The notes under the pieces are model-generated. The model was not told the DNA's origin, ran no database searches, and saw only the letters and a list, made by a program, of their open reading frames with translations. Shown here in pieces: positions 47,786 through 57,636 of a stretch of DNA of 64,000 nucleotides (position 1 is the stretch's first letter; each line of letters begins with the position of its first letter). Origin of the DNA: Marinomonas ushuaiensis DSM 15871 (GTDB lineage: Bacteria; Pseudomonadota; Gammaproteobacteria; Pseudomonadales; Marinomonadaceae); the NCBI RefSeq assembly GCF_000521805.1, contig NZ_JAMB01000007.1, positions 1 through 64,000 of the forward strand, written 5' to 3'. The position numbers were made by a program, and so were the translations under genes.

Positions 47786-47788
47786 TGA

Positions 47789-48499
47789 ATGGATTTTTCA
47801 GTTGTTGTTGAATATTTCCCTCGCTTGCTAAGTGGTGCTTGGGTAAGCCTTCAGTTGGTTTTTTTATCGGTTGTATTGGGTGGCGCGTTTGCTTTGCCTA
47901 TTGCCTTGGCAAGAATTTCGCCTGTTGCCTGGATTAGAGCGATTCCCTTTACGTACATCTTTTTCTTTCGTGGAACCCCTTTACTCGTTCAGATATTTTT
48001 AGTCTATTACGGGGCATCACAATTCGATGCGGTGCGAGAAAGTATATTTTGGCCAATACTCAAAGAGCCTTTTTGGTGTGCAATAATTGCCTTTACGTTA
48101 AATACATCGGCTTATACTGCTGAGATCTTCCGTGGTGCGATTCAAGCTATTCCCGAAGGGGAGGTGGAAGCATGTAAAGTGGTTGGTATGTCAAAGGCGC
48201 AGATGTATCGTCGTGTCTTGTTACCCCGTGCTTTTGGTATTGTGCTTCCTGCCTACGGTAATGAAATTATCTTGATGCTAAAGGGGAGTGCATTGGCAAG
48301 TACGATTACTATTTTAGATCTAACGGGAATGGCGAGAACCATCATTGCTCGAACCTATACGCCGATTGAAATTTTTCTAGCGGCAGGCGGGATCTATTTA
48401 GCGATTAGTATTGTGGTTATTGCTTTGTTCCGACAAATAGAGCTACGCCAGAATCGTTACTTAGGAACCCTGTCTATTAAGGTGCCAGATAAAGGTTGA
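47789..48499 (+). CDS. Basic amino acid ABC importer permease (AotM/HisM type)
   Basis: This 236-residue permease has five hydrophobic spans, the FRGTPLLVQIFLVYYG segment (about residues 58-73) that recurs in HisM/AotM proteins, and an EAA loop GAIQAIPEGEVEACKVVGMSKAQMYRRVLLPR. It ends with a strong terminator, closing the operon. Confidence 0.92.
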   Translation: MDFSVVVEYFPRLLSGAWVSLQLVFLSVVLGGAFALPIALARISPVAWIRAIPFTYIFFFRGTPLLVQIFLVYYGASQFDAVRESIFWPILKEPFWCAIIAFTLNTSAYTAEIFRGAIQAIPEGEVEACKVVGMSKAQMYRRVLLPRAFGIVLPAYGNEIILMLKGSALASTITILDLTGMARTIIARTYTPIEIFLAAGGIYLAISIVVIALFRQIELRQNRYLGTLSIKVPDKG

Positions 48500-48516
48500 T
48501 TTTTCGTTGATGAAAT

Positions 48517-48546
48517 AAAAAAAGAGGCCCGGCCTCTTTTTTTATT
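48517..48546. terminator. Bidirectional terminator after the importer operon
   Basis: A perfect inverted repeat with seven A, GAGG/CCTC and seven T around a 5-base loop lies 17 bp past the permease stop. It also serves the convergent PII gene. Confidence 0.92.
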
Positions 48547-48571
48547 TTTGATCGTATGAAATTTTATCTAG

Positions 48572-48937
<366 letters not shown>

Positions 48938-48999
48938 TTAGCTTAAAAATACCACTCTCTTGGTAAAGTCGCCACAAACCTGATCATAATGATCTAGAT

Positions 49000-50100
49000 T
49001 TATAAGCCATTTAGCGAATCTAGGTCATCAAACTTAGGGTCGTGGTATTTTTCTCCTAGTTTATGAACGGCATCTATCAGATATTTCGGGTGATCAGGGT
49101 TTACGTATTGGTGAATGCCATGACCAAGATTGAAAACATGTCCGCTACCATGGCCGTATCCGGATAAAACGTTTTCGACTTCACGTTCTATAACTTCTTT
49201 TCCAGCATACAGCACGCAAGGGTCAATATTGCCTTGAAGTGCAACTTTATCGCCAACACGAGCGCGAGCTTCGCCAATGTCTGTCGTCCAATCTAAACCG
49301 AGTGCATCGGCACCAATTGACGCCATGTTTTCTAGCCATTGTCCGCCATTTTTGGTGAATACAATAACAGGGATTTTCTTACCTTCATGTTCCGTTATTA
49401 AGCCATCCATGATTTCTTTCATATAAAGCAACGAAAACTGCTGATACATAGGGCCACTTAATATGCCGCCCCATGTATCGAAAATTTGTAATGCTTGAGC
49501 GCCGGCTAAAATTTGGCCATTCAAGTAAGCAGTAACCGATTTCGCTAATTTGCTCAATAAGGCGTGCAAGGTTTCGGGAGATTGATACATCATGGCTTTG
49601 ATATGGCGAAAATCTTTACTTGAGCCACCTTCAATCATGTAAGTGGCTAGTGTCCATGGACTGCCAGAAAAACCGATTAATGGCACATCGCCATTCAAAG
49701 CGTGACGGATCGTAGTGACAGCTTTCATCACGTAATCGAGATCATTTGCTGTGGTAATAGGCAGTGCATCAACATCAGCTTTGTTGCGAATTGTGTGTTT
49801 GAATTTTGGGCCTTCACCGGTCTCAAAATACAAGCCTAGGCCCATAGCATCTGGAATGGTAAGAATGTCCGAAAATAAAATAGCGGCATCTAGCTCGTAA
49901 CGTTTCAGTGGTTGTAGGGTAACTTCACAAGCAAAAGCGTCATTCTTGCAGAGGCTCAAAAAATCTCCTGCCGTGGCGCGACTTGCTCGATACTCTGGTA
50001 AATAGCGTCCAGCTTGTCTCATCATCCATACGGGGGTTGTATCGACCGGTTGTTTAAGCAATGCACGCAAGAAACGGTCATTTTTGAGTTCAGGAAACAT
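49000..50100 (-). CDS. hemE: Uroporphyrinogen decarboxylase
   Basis: HemE decarboxylates uroporphyrinogen III to coproporphyrinogen III in haem synthesis. The 366-residue protein has the two family signatures [16 protein letters not shown] (about residues 24-39) and [17 protein letters not shown] (about 138-154), the catalytic aspartate in the ILFSDIL segment, and a conserved [13 protein letters not shown] near the C-terminus. The frame extends to 50178 but the ATG at 50100, preceded by GGAGAG, begins like homologs; the additional 26 codons are hydrophobic and unrelated. Confidence 0.97.
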   Translation of the reverse strand: MFPELKNDRFLRALLKQPVDTTPVWMMRQAGRYLPEYRASRATAGDFLSLCKNDAFACEVTLQPLKRYELDAAILFSDILTIPDAMGLGLYFETGEGPKFKHTIRNKADVDALPITTANDLDYVMKAVTTIRHALNGDVPLIGFSGSPWTLATYMIEGGSSKDFRHIKAMMYQSPETLHALLSKLAKSVTAYLNGQILAGAQALQIFDTWGGILSGPMYQQFSLLYMKEIMDGLITEHEGKKIPVIVFTKNGGQWLENMASIGADALGLDWTTDIGEARARVGDKVALQGNIDPCVLYAGKEVIEREVENVLSGYGHGSGHVFNLGHGIHQYVNPDHPKYLIDAVHKLGEKYHDPKFDDLDSLNGL

Positions 50101-50254
50101 TAATACTCTCCAGTGTGAATTTTCAATGTGGCGCATTTTACCTAACTTGCAAAGGAAAAGCAGAGCGAATAAGTACAATTTATGAGAAGGCGGTTGAAAA
50201 GGCTAATAATATTGATCTATAGCAGTATTTGTTGATAGCTATTGATATGAAGAA

Positions 50255-51034
50255 TCAATCACCGAGGTAGACTTTTAAATTGTGTTTTTGTACTCGTTTT
50301 ACGGCGTTCTCTATGTCTCTTTTGGTATGTAATTCTTTTAGTACGTTAGGAAAAGCAGCTTTGGTTTGGGCAACATCCATTCCCGGTTTTAAATTCTGTG
50401 AATAAAGCGCTTTGAGCAATATGTAATCAAGTGGGCTTAGATAAGTATCAATGCTTATGTCATTAAAGATTGACGGAAAAACATCGTTTGAGTCGTTAGG
50501 CAGTCCAAGTAATTGGGTTATTTCCTCAACCACACAGTCTAATAAACGGGCTTTTTCACGCGCATAATCTACTGGGATAATAATGCTGCCTTTTACAATT
50601 TCATAACGTGAATTACGACTAAATGTGCCTAGGCAAATGGCTTCGTCTAAGGCTGCTCGAATTTTTTCAGGGTCGCCTATGTATTGTTGAACCTTGTTTT
50701 CCATATTTTTATAGGTAGTGAAAATGGCAAACATATTGGCTTTTTTGGGATCGTCAGTAAATTTGATTGAAAGGCCGGTGATATAAGAAAGATGCTTCGC
50801 ATGGACGCTAAGTAATTCTTTTTGCAGATTGGTATCACCACTTTCACTCTCAAAGAAAAGTGTGATTGGTTGGTTCCAGCGTACGATTTTTGGGTGTTTT
50901 GTTTCTTTGTATTCACGTTCTAAGGCAATTTTGATAAAACTGGCTTGAATGTATTGATCACTTTGCCAAGGTTCTTCGGCAAAGCTTTGAGAAGTGATTA
51001 AAATAATGAGTAAACAAAAACTAAAGCGGGTCAT
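50255..51034 (-). CDS. Secreted DUF2927-like protein
   Basis: This 259-residue protein starts at an ATG at 51034 that gives a clean signal peptide (hydrophobic core, cleavage after SFA near residue 19); a longer frame to 51079 lacks it. The mature protein resembles DUF2927: a strand ITLFFES near residue 57, and the C-terminal half CVVEEITQLLGLPNDSNDVFPSIFND (about 166-191) followed by LSPLDYILLKALYSQNLKPGM. The EE(I)TQ segment recalls the zinc-protease-like core of this family, but no HExxH motif is present, so activity is not claimed. Its start overlaps the end of the Nudix gene by 14 bp, so they form one unit. Confidence 0.75.
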   Translation of the reverse strand: MTRFSFCLLIILITSQSFAEEPWQSDQYIQASFIKIALEREYKETKHPKIVRWNQPITLFFESESGDTNLQKELLSVHAKHLSYITGLSIKFTDDPKKANMFAIFTTYKNMENKVQQYIGDPEKIRAALDEAICLGTFSRNSRYEIVKGSIIIPVDYAREKARLLDCVVEEITQLLGLPNDSNDVFPSIFNDISIDTYLSPLDYILLKALYSQNLKPGMDVAQTKAAFPNVLKELHTKRDIENAVKRVQKHNLKVYLGD

Positions 51035-51557
51035 TAGGTTTGGCTTGAGTGAGCTTGTTGGCGTAATGGCGCAAAGCATCTAAAGAGTCTGGCGTGAAAA
51101 GTAAATTATCTGGGTTTTTAAGAATGTCGTCGATGCTCATTTCATGAACAGATGCGACTTCTTTAGGTTGTAATTCCAGCTTTCCTTGAATAGATGGATC
51201 ATAATGACAGGTGTAAATTTTACCCCAAATTCTAAAACCTTCACCCTCAGTAAGAAAACCCCCTTGGCTTTCTAATGGAGCATCAAATCCGAGTTCTTCT
51301 TGCAGTTCACGATGGGCTGACTCAATGTAAGATTCACCTTTCTCAACCACGCCACCTGTCGTGACGCCATAATAACCGGGACAAAACGCTTTGTTGTCGG
51401 TGCGTTTTTGGACGATTAAATTGCCTGTGGAATTGAACACTAAGATATAGGTTACACGATGATAGTCTTTGCCAAAGTCCATTAAGCGTCGTGGTATGTC
51501 GCCAATTATGTTGTTGTGCTTGTCGACTAATATAATGACTTCGTCATTCACGGGCAT
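51021..51557 (-). CDS. Nudix hydrolase (YfcD-like)
   Basis: This 178-residue protein contains a full Nudix box, GGVVEKGESYIESAHRELQEELGF (about residues 67-90), with all conserved glycine, arginine and glutamate positions. The layout, with an N-terminal EVIILVDKHNNIIG and HRVTYILVFNSTGNLIVQKR, matches the YfcD group related to isopentenyl diphosphate isomerase. The substrate is a nucleoside diphosphate derivative of unknown identity. It overlaps the following DUF2927 gene. Confidence 0.88.
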   Translation of the reverse strand: MPVNDEVIILVDKHNNIIGDIPRRLMDFGKDYHRVTYILVFNSTGNLIVQKRTDNKAFCPGYYGVTTGGVVEKGESYIESAHRELQEELGFDAPLESQGGFLTEGEGFRIWGKIYTCHYDPSIQGKLELQPKEVASVHEMSIDDILKNPDNLLFTPDSLDALRHYANKLTQAKPNDPL

Positions 51558-51813
51558 AAAGTACTCAATTAGAAAGTGGATCTATTAGAATGGGAGAAAG
51601 GGTATCGACATTTTACATGAAAGAAAAGGTTTCTCCTGTTTTGTCAGGCTTTCTACATGCAAAAGTCCAGAATTTAAGAATGTCAGGTCCCAAGAGTATA
51701 AAAGAAGCGACTTGTTTTTCTGCTTTCTATGTAAGCGCAAAATGAACGAATTAAATTTCTTTGAAAAGCGATATGATACATAGGTATTTTAAGAATGTAT
51801 TAGGCGAGGAATA

Positions 51814-52830
51814 ATGGCTATTTTGAACAATGATTTTTTAGCTCTAACATTAGCGAATCAAGACGGACTTGCGCCATTTCAATTCTCATTCCCTAGCGGT
51901 ATTGGTTTTGTTGAAGAAACAGGCATTCTGAGGCTTGAGCCTAAGGAAAAATCCTCTATCAACCTTGTTTTATCAGTTGGTATTCATGGTAATGAAACTG
52001 GGCCAATTGAATTATTAAACTCCTTGGTAAAATCAATCTTAAATGGACAGCTGAAACTAAGCATTCGTCTTTTGGTGATCATAGGTAATCCTGTTGCGGC
52101 TAATCTGGCAAAGCGTTTTTGCGACGTAAATTTAAATAGATTATTCAGCGGTGCCTGGAAGAGTTACGAAGGGTTTGAAGCGAAGAGGGCAAAACGACTT
52201 GAGCTGGCTGTTAGTGATTTTTATGCCATGGCGAATAGTGGTTCCGAGCAAATGCGTTTGCACTATGATCTGCATACTGCCATTCGTGGTTCTGTTCATG
52301 AAAAATTTGCAGTGTCTCCCTTTGTCGAGAATGCTATTTACAATAAAGCACAGTTTGGTTTTTTAGCTTCTAGCGGCATACAAGCCGTATTATTATCGCA
52401 TCAACCAACCACCACCTTTTCTTATTACAGCTATTCTGTTCATGGGGCTCATTCGTTCACGGTAGAGCTTGGTAAGGTATGCTCTTTTGGTCAGAATGAT
52501 TTGTCACGTTTTGCCGACCTTGAAAAAAGCTTAATATTTCTAATTGAAAATAGTGTGTTGTCTCAAAAACCTTTATCAGATGTGAATGTTTTTTCAGTAT
52601 TAAATGATTTGATAAAAGACGATGAGAGTTATGAGTTAAGCATAAATGACGATGTGAAAAATTTTACGCAGTTTGAAAAAGACTATGTATTAGCCAACTC
52701 GAAAAAGAGTCAATACCAAGTGGAAAAAACCGGTGATGCAATCGTCTTTCCGAATACTAATTTACCAGTTGGGCAAAGGGCGGGGTTGATAGTGCGTCCT
52801 ATCGAAATAGAGAATTTACAGCTAGCCTGA
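51814..52830 (+). CDS. astE: Succinylglutamate desuccinylase (AstE)
   Basis: AstE hydrolyses N-succinylglutamate to succinate and glutamate, the last step of the arginine succinyltransferase pathway. The 338-residue zinc enzyme has the ligands His58 and Glu61 in SVGIHGNETGP and His154 in YDLHTAIRGS, and the substrate-binding FCDVNLNRLFSG. The start follows GGCGAGGAATA. The other ast genes are not beside it; argD/astC lies 13 kb away. A related aspartoacylase is less likely because of the AstE-type DLHTAIRGS. Confidence 0.92.
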   Translation: MAILNNDFLALTLANQDGLAPFQFSFPSGIGFVEETGILRLEPKEKSSINLVLSVGIHGNETGPIELLNSLVKSILNGQLKLSIRLLVIIGNPVAANLAKRFCDVNLNRLFSGAWKSYEGFEAKRAKRLELAVSDFYAMANSGSEQMRLHYDLHTAIRGSVHEKFAVSPFVENAIYNKAQFGFLASSGIQAVLLSHQPTTTFSYYSYSVHGAHSFTVELGKVCSFGQNDLSRFADLEKSLIFLIENSVLSQKPLSDVNVFSVLNDLIKDDESYELSINDDVKNFTQFEKDYVLANSKKSQYQVEKTGDAIVFPNTNLPVGQRAGLIVRPIEIENLQLA

Positions 52831-52892
52831 CCTTCACTATTTATTGGGGCAATTTGGCTGAATTGCTTGAATCTTTTTTTTCTATATCGTAC

Positions 52893-52907
52893 TGTTACGT
52901 TATAACA
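52893..52907. promoter_or_regulatory. Zur-like box upstream of znuA
   Basis: TGTTACGTTATAACA has TGTTA and TAACA arms around 5 bases, similar to the GTTATA-type palindromes bound by Zur in gammaproteobacteria. It ends 24 bp before the znuA ATG. Confidence 0.6.
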
Positions 52908-52931
52908 TCATTCAATTTATGGAATCAAATA

Positions 52932-54014
52932 ATGAACAAACTTCTTCTCGCCGTCGGTGTTTCCGCGTTATCTCCTTTGGCTTTTTCGAAACCAATGATC
53001 GTTACCAGTATTAGTCCTGTTTCTATGATTGTTGCAGCGATTTCTGGTGATCGCGCTGAGATACAACAAATTGTATCGAGCACAGCTTCACCGCACGATT
53101 TTGCTTTGCGCCCTTCTGACTTAAGAAAGATTAATAACGCAGATACGGTTGTTTGGGTCGGGGAATCTTTAGAACGATTCTTAGAAAAACCTTTAGAAAA
53201 CGCAGGCAAAGAAGAGTCATCGATTGAGTGGTTGGCACTTAAGGGTGTTGAGCTTCATAATTTTGGTGAAGACGGCCATGATGATCACGGCCATGACGAC
53301 CACGAAGGTCATGATGATCACGAAGGTCATGATGATCACGAAGGTCATGATGATCACGAAGGTCATGATGACCACGACCACGACCACGACCACGAAGAAC
53401 ATGATGATCACGACCACGAAGAACATGATGACCACGATCACGAAGAACATGATGATCATGACCGTGAAGAGCTTACTGGACATGAAGGTCACAACCATGA
53501 TGGTGTTGATCCACATGTTTGGTTAGCACCAGAAAATGCACTGATATTGGCACAAGCTGTCACTATGCGCCTTGTGTACTTAGATTCTGATAATGCCTCT
53601 TACTACAAAGGTAACTTAGCCAAGTTTGAAAAAGGGCTTGAAGCAACCGACGCAGAGATTCGTAAATCCTTAAGTAAAGTAAAAACTGTGCCTTACATCG
53701 TTTTCCATGATGGTTACACTTACTTTGAAGAACATTACGGTTTGAACCATGTTGGTGAAATTACAGTAAGTCCAGAGCGTAAGCCGGGCGCGAAAAAAGT
53801 AGCTGAACTTCGTCACGAAATTGAAGAGCACAATGTACAGTGTGTTTTTAGCGAGCCACAGTTTAGTCCAGCGATTGTAAAAAGCTTGTTGGATGGTTCT
53901 AATGTAAAAACGGCACCTCTTGATCCATTAGGTGGTGATATTAAGCTAAATCAAGATGCTTACTTTACGTTCTTGAATACGCTTAGCGGTCAGTTCCTAA
54001 AATGCTTAGGCTAA
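52932..54014 (+). CDS. znuA: Zinc ABC transporter substrate-binding protein ZnuA
   Basis: ZnuA captures zinc in the periplasm for the ZnuBC importer. The 360-residue protein has a signal peptide (about residues 1-19), an N-terminal lobe with the zinc-ligand-containing STASPHDFALRPSD, and the later GVDPHVWLAPENALILAQ and VFHDGYTYFEEHYGL segments with metal-binding histidines. Between the lobes, at residues 115-185, lies an unusually long His/Asp/Glu-rich loop built from tandem repeats. The frame reaches back to 52854, but only the ATG at 52932 gives a signal peptide. znuB and znuC are not adjacent, so it is an orphan here. A Zur-like box lies upstream. Confidence 0.93.
   Translation: MNKLLLAVGVSALSPLAFSKPMIVTSISPVSMIVAAISGDRAEIQQIVSSTASPHDFALRPSDLRKINNADTVVWVGESLERFLEKPLENAGKEESSIEWLALKGVELHNFGEDGHDDHGHDDHEGHDDHEGHDDHEGHDDHEGHDDHDHDHDHEEHDDHDHEEHDDHDHEEHDDHDREELTGHEGHNHDGVDPHVWLAPENALILAQAVTMRLVYLDSDNASYYKGNLAKFEKGLEATDAEIRKSLSKVKTVPYIVFHDGYTYFEEHYGLNHVGEITVSPERKPGAKKVAELRHEIEEHNVQCVFSEPQFSPAIVKSLLDGSNVKTAPLDPLGGDIKLNQDAYFTFLNTLSGQFLKCLG
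53274..53468 (+). repeat. In-frame tandem repeats in znuA
   Basis: Two arrays are visible. The first (53274-53378) has an 18-bp unit encoding GHDDHE, with three perfect copies at 53307-53360 and imperfect ones around. The second (53397-53468) has a 24-bp unit encoding EHDDHDHE in three copies with synonymous differences. All units keep the frame. Confidence 0.92.
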
Positions 54015-54023
54015 CCTTGCTCA

Positions 54024-54060
54024 ATCAAAGGAGCTAAACGAAGGCTTCTTTGATCTTTGT
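54024..54060 (+). terminator. Hairpin after znuA
   Basis: An 11-bp stem (54024-54034 with 54044-54054, one wobble pair) is followed by a T-rich stretch 10 bp past the znuA stop. A weaker 8-bp hairpin follows at 54065-54094. Confidence 0.6.
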
Positions 54061-54165
54061 TCTGCCAAAGAGTCGGGATAAATTGGCTCTTTGGTAGGCT
54101 ACTTGGTTTTACCTCTGTATAATGTGTTCACTTTACATTTATTGTGACCCTTGCAGAGAGGCTTT

Positions 54166-55143
54166 ATGGACAGCAATACATCGCACAAAAATGTGTCTAC
54201 CGATGTGCTTATTAAAAGTGCGCAACGTACTTTATCAACGCAAGCCCAAGCACTTAAAAATCTTTCTAATCAAGTCACCGAAGAATTCGCCAAAGCCGTT
54301 CGTCTCATTCTTTCCAGTAAAGGTCGCACTATCATTTGCGGTATGGGGAAGTCTGGCTTAATAGGTAAAAAAATCGCCGCGACATTAGCTTCTACTGGCA
54401 CGCCTAGCTTCTTCTTGCATCCGGGAGAAGCCTTCCATGGTGATTTAGGCATGATACAGCCGGAAGATGTATTGATATTGATTAGCTACTCAGGCGAAAC
54501 AGAAGAGCTAATGCGTTTACTTCCTTCTTTAAAAAGCTTCGGGAACCCAAGTATCGCTTTGGTCGGCAATATGTCTTCCACCTTGGCGAAACATTGTGAT
54601 TGTGTTTTAGACATTTCAGTTGATCGAGAAACCTGTCCAAATAACTTAGCACCAACAACGTCTACCACCATGACCACGGCAATGGGCGATGCTTTAGCGG
54701 TCGCCTTGATGGAAAGCCGAGACTTTCAACCGCAAGATTTCGCACGCTTTCATCCTGGCGGAAGTTTGGGACGTAAACTCTTAACGCGTGTTAAAGATTT
54801 AATGCATAAAGATAATTTGCCTTTGTGTTCATCTGATACCACATTGAAAGACGCGATTAATATTATGACGCACGGTCGTAAAGGCGTGGTGTTAATTCAA
54901 GACGCAGGTAAATTATTGGGTATTTTTACCGATGGGGATTTGCGTCGTGCCATGTTAAAAGAAAGCGAAGGCATGATTCATAAAACCATGGCGGAATTGA
55001 TGACAGCGAACCCAAAAACCATCAATGAAAATATCATGATAGCTCAAGCGGAAGAGCAAATGTTACAAGATAAAATTACCTTATTGATTGTCGTCGACGA
55101 TACTGACAATGTATCCGGCATCTTAGAAATTTACGATCGTTAA
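54166..55143 (+). CDS. kdsD: Arabinose 5-phosphate isomerase
   Basis: KdsD converts ribulose 5-phosphate to arabinose 5-phosphate, the first step toward Kdo. The 325-residue protein has an N-terminal SIS domain (about residues 40-175; GMGKSGLIGKKIAATLASTGTPSFF and SYSGETEELMRLLP) and two CBS domains at about 200-320 (KDLMH, FTDGDLRRAML). The ATG at 54166 has AGAGG upstream; a TTG frame start at 54151 is less likely. It is first in a kdsDACB row. The capsule-linked paralog KpsF is an alternative within the same family. Confidence 0.94.
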   Translation: MDSNTSHKNVSTDVLIKSAQRTLSTQAQALKNLSNQVTEEFAKAVRLILSSKGRTIICGMGKSGLIGKKIAATLASTGTPSFFLHPGEAFHGDLGMIQPEDVLILISYSGETEELMRLLPSLKSFGNPSIALVGNMSSTLAKHCDCVLDISVDRETCPNNLAPTTSTTMTTAMGDALAVALMESRDFQPQDFARFHPGGSLGRKLLTRVKDLMHKDNLPLCSSDTTLKDAINIMTHGRKGVVLIQDAGKLLGIFTDGDLRRAMLKESEGMIHKTMAELMTANPKTINENIMIAQAEEQMLQDKITLLIVVDDTDNVSGILEIYDR

Positions 55144-55155
55144 ACAAGCATCTAA

Positions 55156-56025
<870 letters not shown>

Positions 56026-56028
56026 CCA

Positions 56029-56610
56029 ATGGATTCGGTTTTTCTTTCTTCTTATCCTGCGTTGCTGAATGACAAATCTTTGATGTCTAAATTGCAGTCG
56101 CTCAAGCTGGTTGTGTTTGATGTGGATGGCGTTCTTACAGATGGTCGTTTGCTTTATAGCGAGCAGGGCGAAGCCATCAAATGCTTCAATGTAAAAGATG
56201 GTGTAGCAATGAAGTTGCTTCCTAAATGGGGGATTCAGGTTGCCGTCATTACAGCAAAAGATTCAGCGCCTTTAAGGCGTAGGATGAAAGATCTTAATGT
56301 TGAGCACTTTTATCCAGGTTGTCACAACAAGGCTGAAGCATTTGATGATTTAATCGCACGTTTAAATATTAAGCCTTCAGAAGCGGCTTATGTTGGTGAT
56401 GATGTAATTGATCTTCAAGTTATGCCAAACGTGGGTGTGGCGCTGTGTCCAGCCGATGCGCATATTTTATTGCAACGTCATTGTCCGATTGTTCTTCATA
56501 AGTCAGCGGGTGAAGGTGTTGCAAGGGAAGTGGCAGATATAGTGCTTGCGTCACGAATGTCACTAGAAAGAGCGTATGAATTGGCGCAAAAGCCGGAGTT
56601 TGAAAAATAA
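56029..56610 (+). CDS. kdsC: Kdo 8-phosphate phosphatase
   Basis: KdsC removes phosphate from Kdo 8-phosphate. The 193-residue HAD-family protein has motif I VVFDVDGVLTDGRL (about residues 28-41; two catalytic aspartates), motif II VITAK, the lysine in HNKAEAF, and motif IV YVGDDVIDLQVM. It lacks a cap domain, as expected for the C0 tetrameric KdsC. It starts 3 bp after kdsA, and its stop overlaps the kdsB start by one base, so the three are likely translationally linked. Confidence 0.94.
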   Translation: MDSVFLSSYPALLNDKSLMSKLQSLKLVVFDVDGVLTDGRLLYSEQGEAIKCFNVKDGVAMKLLPKWGIQVAVITAKDSAPLRRRMKDLNVEHFYPGCHNKAEAFDDLIARLNIKPSEAAYVGDDVIDLQVMPNVGVALCPADAHILLQRHCPIVLHKSAGEGVAREVADIVLASRMSLERAYELAQKPEFEK

Positions 56611-57407
56611 TGACAACACAAGAAAATACACAGACTTTACCTGCTTTCCATATTGTTATTCCTGCTCGTTATGCGTCGCAACGTTTTCCTCAAAAACTCA
56701 TGGCAGATTTAGGCGGTAAACCTGTTTTGCAATGGGTGTATGAGTTGTCACTCAAAGCGGGTGCGCAATCGGTGACGGTGGCAACAGACCATGATGTGAT
56801 TTATCAAGCTGCATTGGAGTTTGGTGCTTCGGTGGTAATGACTCGCGATGACCATGAGAATGGCACAGAGCGTCTTGCTGAAGTTGCAGATAAAATGGGT
56901 TGGAAAGCAGACGAGATTATTGTCAATGTACAAGGTGATGAACCGCTTTTACCCGTTGCTTTGATTCATTCTTGTGTCGCCGCGTTGAATCGGGATAAAG
57001 AAGCAGAAATGGCAACGGTGGCTTGTTCTATTGATGACGTTGCTGATTTCTTCAATCCGAATGTTGTTAAAGTGGTTTGTGACGAAATGCAGCGAGCACT
57101 TTATTTTAGCCGTGCGCCAATACCTTGGGATCGTGACGGTTTTGCGGATATTGATCGTAAAGAAGGTTCCTTACCAGTAGATTTCCCTGCGTTGCGTCAT
57201 ATTGGTTTGTACGTCTACCGAGCAAGCCTGTTGGCAAAATACGCCGATTTACCTATGTCACCATTAGAGCGTTGGGAAAAATTAGAGCAACTCAGATTTC
57301 TACATCAAGGTATTAAGGTACAGGTGGCATTGGCCGATGGCTTACCAACTCATGGTGTGGATACACCGGAAGATTTAGAGAAACTACGAGATCAATTGTC
57401 TTTTTAG
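56610..57407 (+). CDS. kdsB: CMP-Kdo synthetase
   Basis: KdsB activates Kdo with CTP to CMP-Kdo, the donor for lipid A or capsule linker glycosylation. The 265-residue protein has the N-terminal CTP-binding VIPARYASQRFPQKLMADLGGKP, VATDHDVIYQAA, the NVQGDEPLLP motif and PIPWDRDGF, followed by HIGLYVYR. The ATG shares a base with the kdsC stop. It is last gene of the Kdo row. Capsule paralog KpsU is the alternative, but length and motifs fit KdsB. Confidence 0.95.
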   Translation: MTTQENTQTLPAFHIVIPARYASQRFPQKLMADLGGKPVLQWVYELSLKAGAQSVTVATDHDVIYQAALEFGASVVMTRDDHENGTERLAEVADKMGWKADEIIVNVQGDEPLLPVALIHSCVAALNRDKEAEMATVACSIDDVADFFNPNVVKVVCDEMQRALYFSRAPIPWDRDGFADIDRKEGSLPVDFPALRHIGLYVYRASLLAKYADLPMSPLERWEKLEQLRFLHQGIKVQVALADGLPTHGVDTPEDLEKLRDQLSF

Positions 57408-57490
57408 ATCAGACGTCTTTTAAGATTAAATTTCTTTTTAGATCAGCGGTTCTCTTTTAAAAGTAGCCATTTATCTACCTAGACAATCTG

Positions 57491-57526
57491 AAAACGGTAA
57501 CGCTTAAAGGTGTTGCCGTTTTTTTT
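57491..57526 (+). terminator. kdsB terminator
   Basis: A 12-bp stem with two wobble pairs (57491-57502 with 57511-57522) runs into a T-tract. Upstream, a 13-bp direct repeat occurs at 57400-57412 and 57434-57446, the first copy crossing the kdsB stop. Confidence 0.8.
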
Positions 57527-57636
57527 GGTAAAAAAATCCCTGTTTGTATAAAATGTGTAGTCAATATGGTCACAACTGTCAAGATTGTGCTAATTTATAA
57601 CAATACTTTACTATTTTATTGGGGATGGGGTGATCT

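Noticed and set aside
48978-48995. GATCAT-A-ATGATC palindrome downstream of hemE as a regulatory site
   Set aside because: Short AT-rich palindrome with no family match, placed between a gene end and the PII start; too likely by chance.
53274-53468. Possible CRISPR-like array from the regular repeats
   Set aside because: Units are contiguous, of 18 and 24 bp, in frame and without spacers; they encode the ZnuA metal loop.
53217-53516. Minus-strand open frame of 99 codons rich in Val/Ile/Met, resembling a membrane protein, and a plus-strand frame rich in Thr/Met
   Set aside because: Both are out-of-frame readings of the znuA His-rich repeat; repeated GAT/CAC codons automatically read as ATC/GTG-type codons on the other strand.
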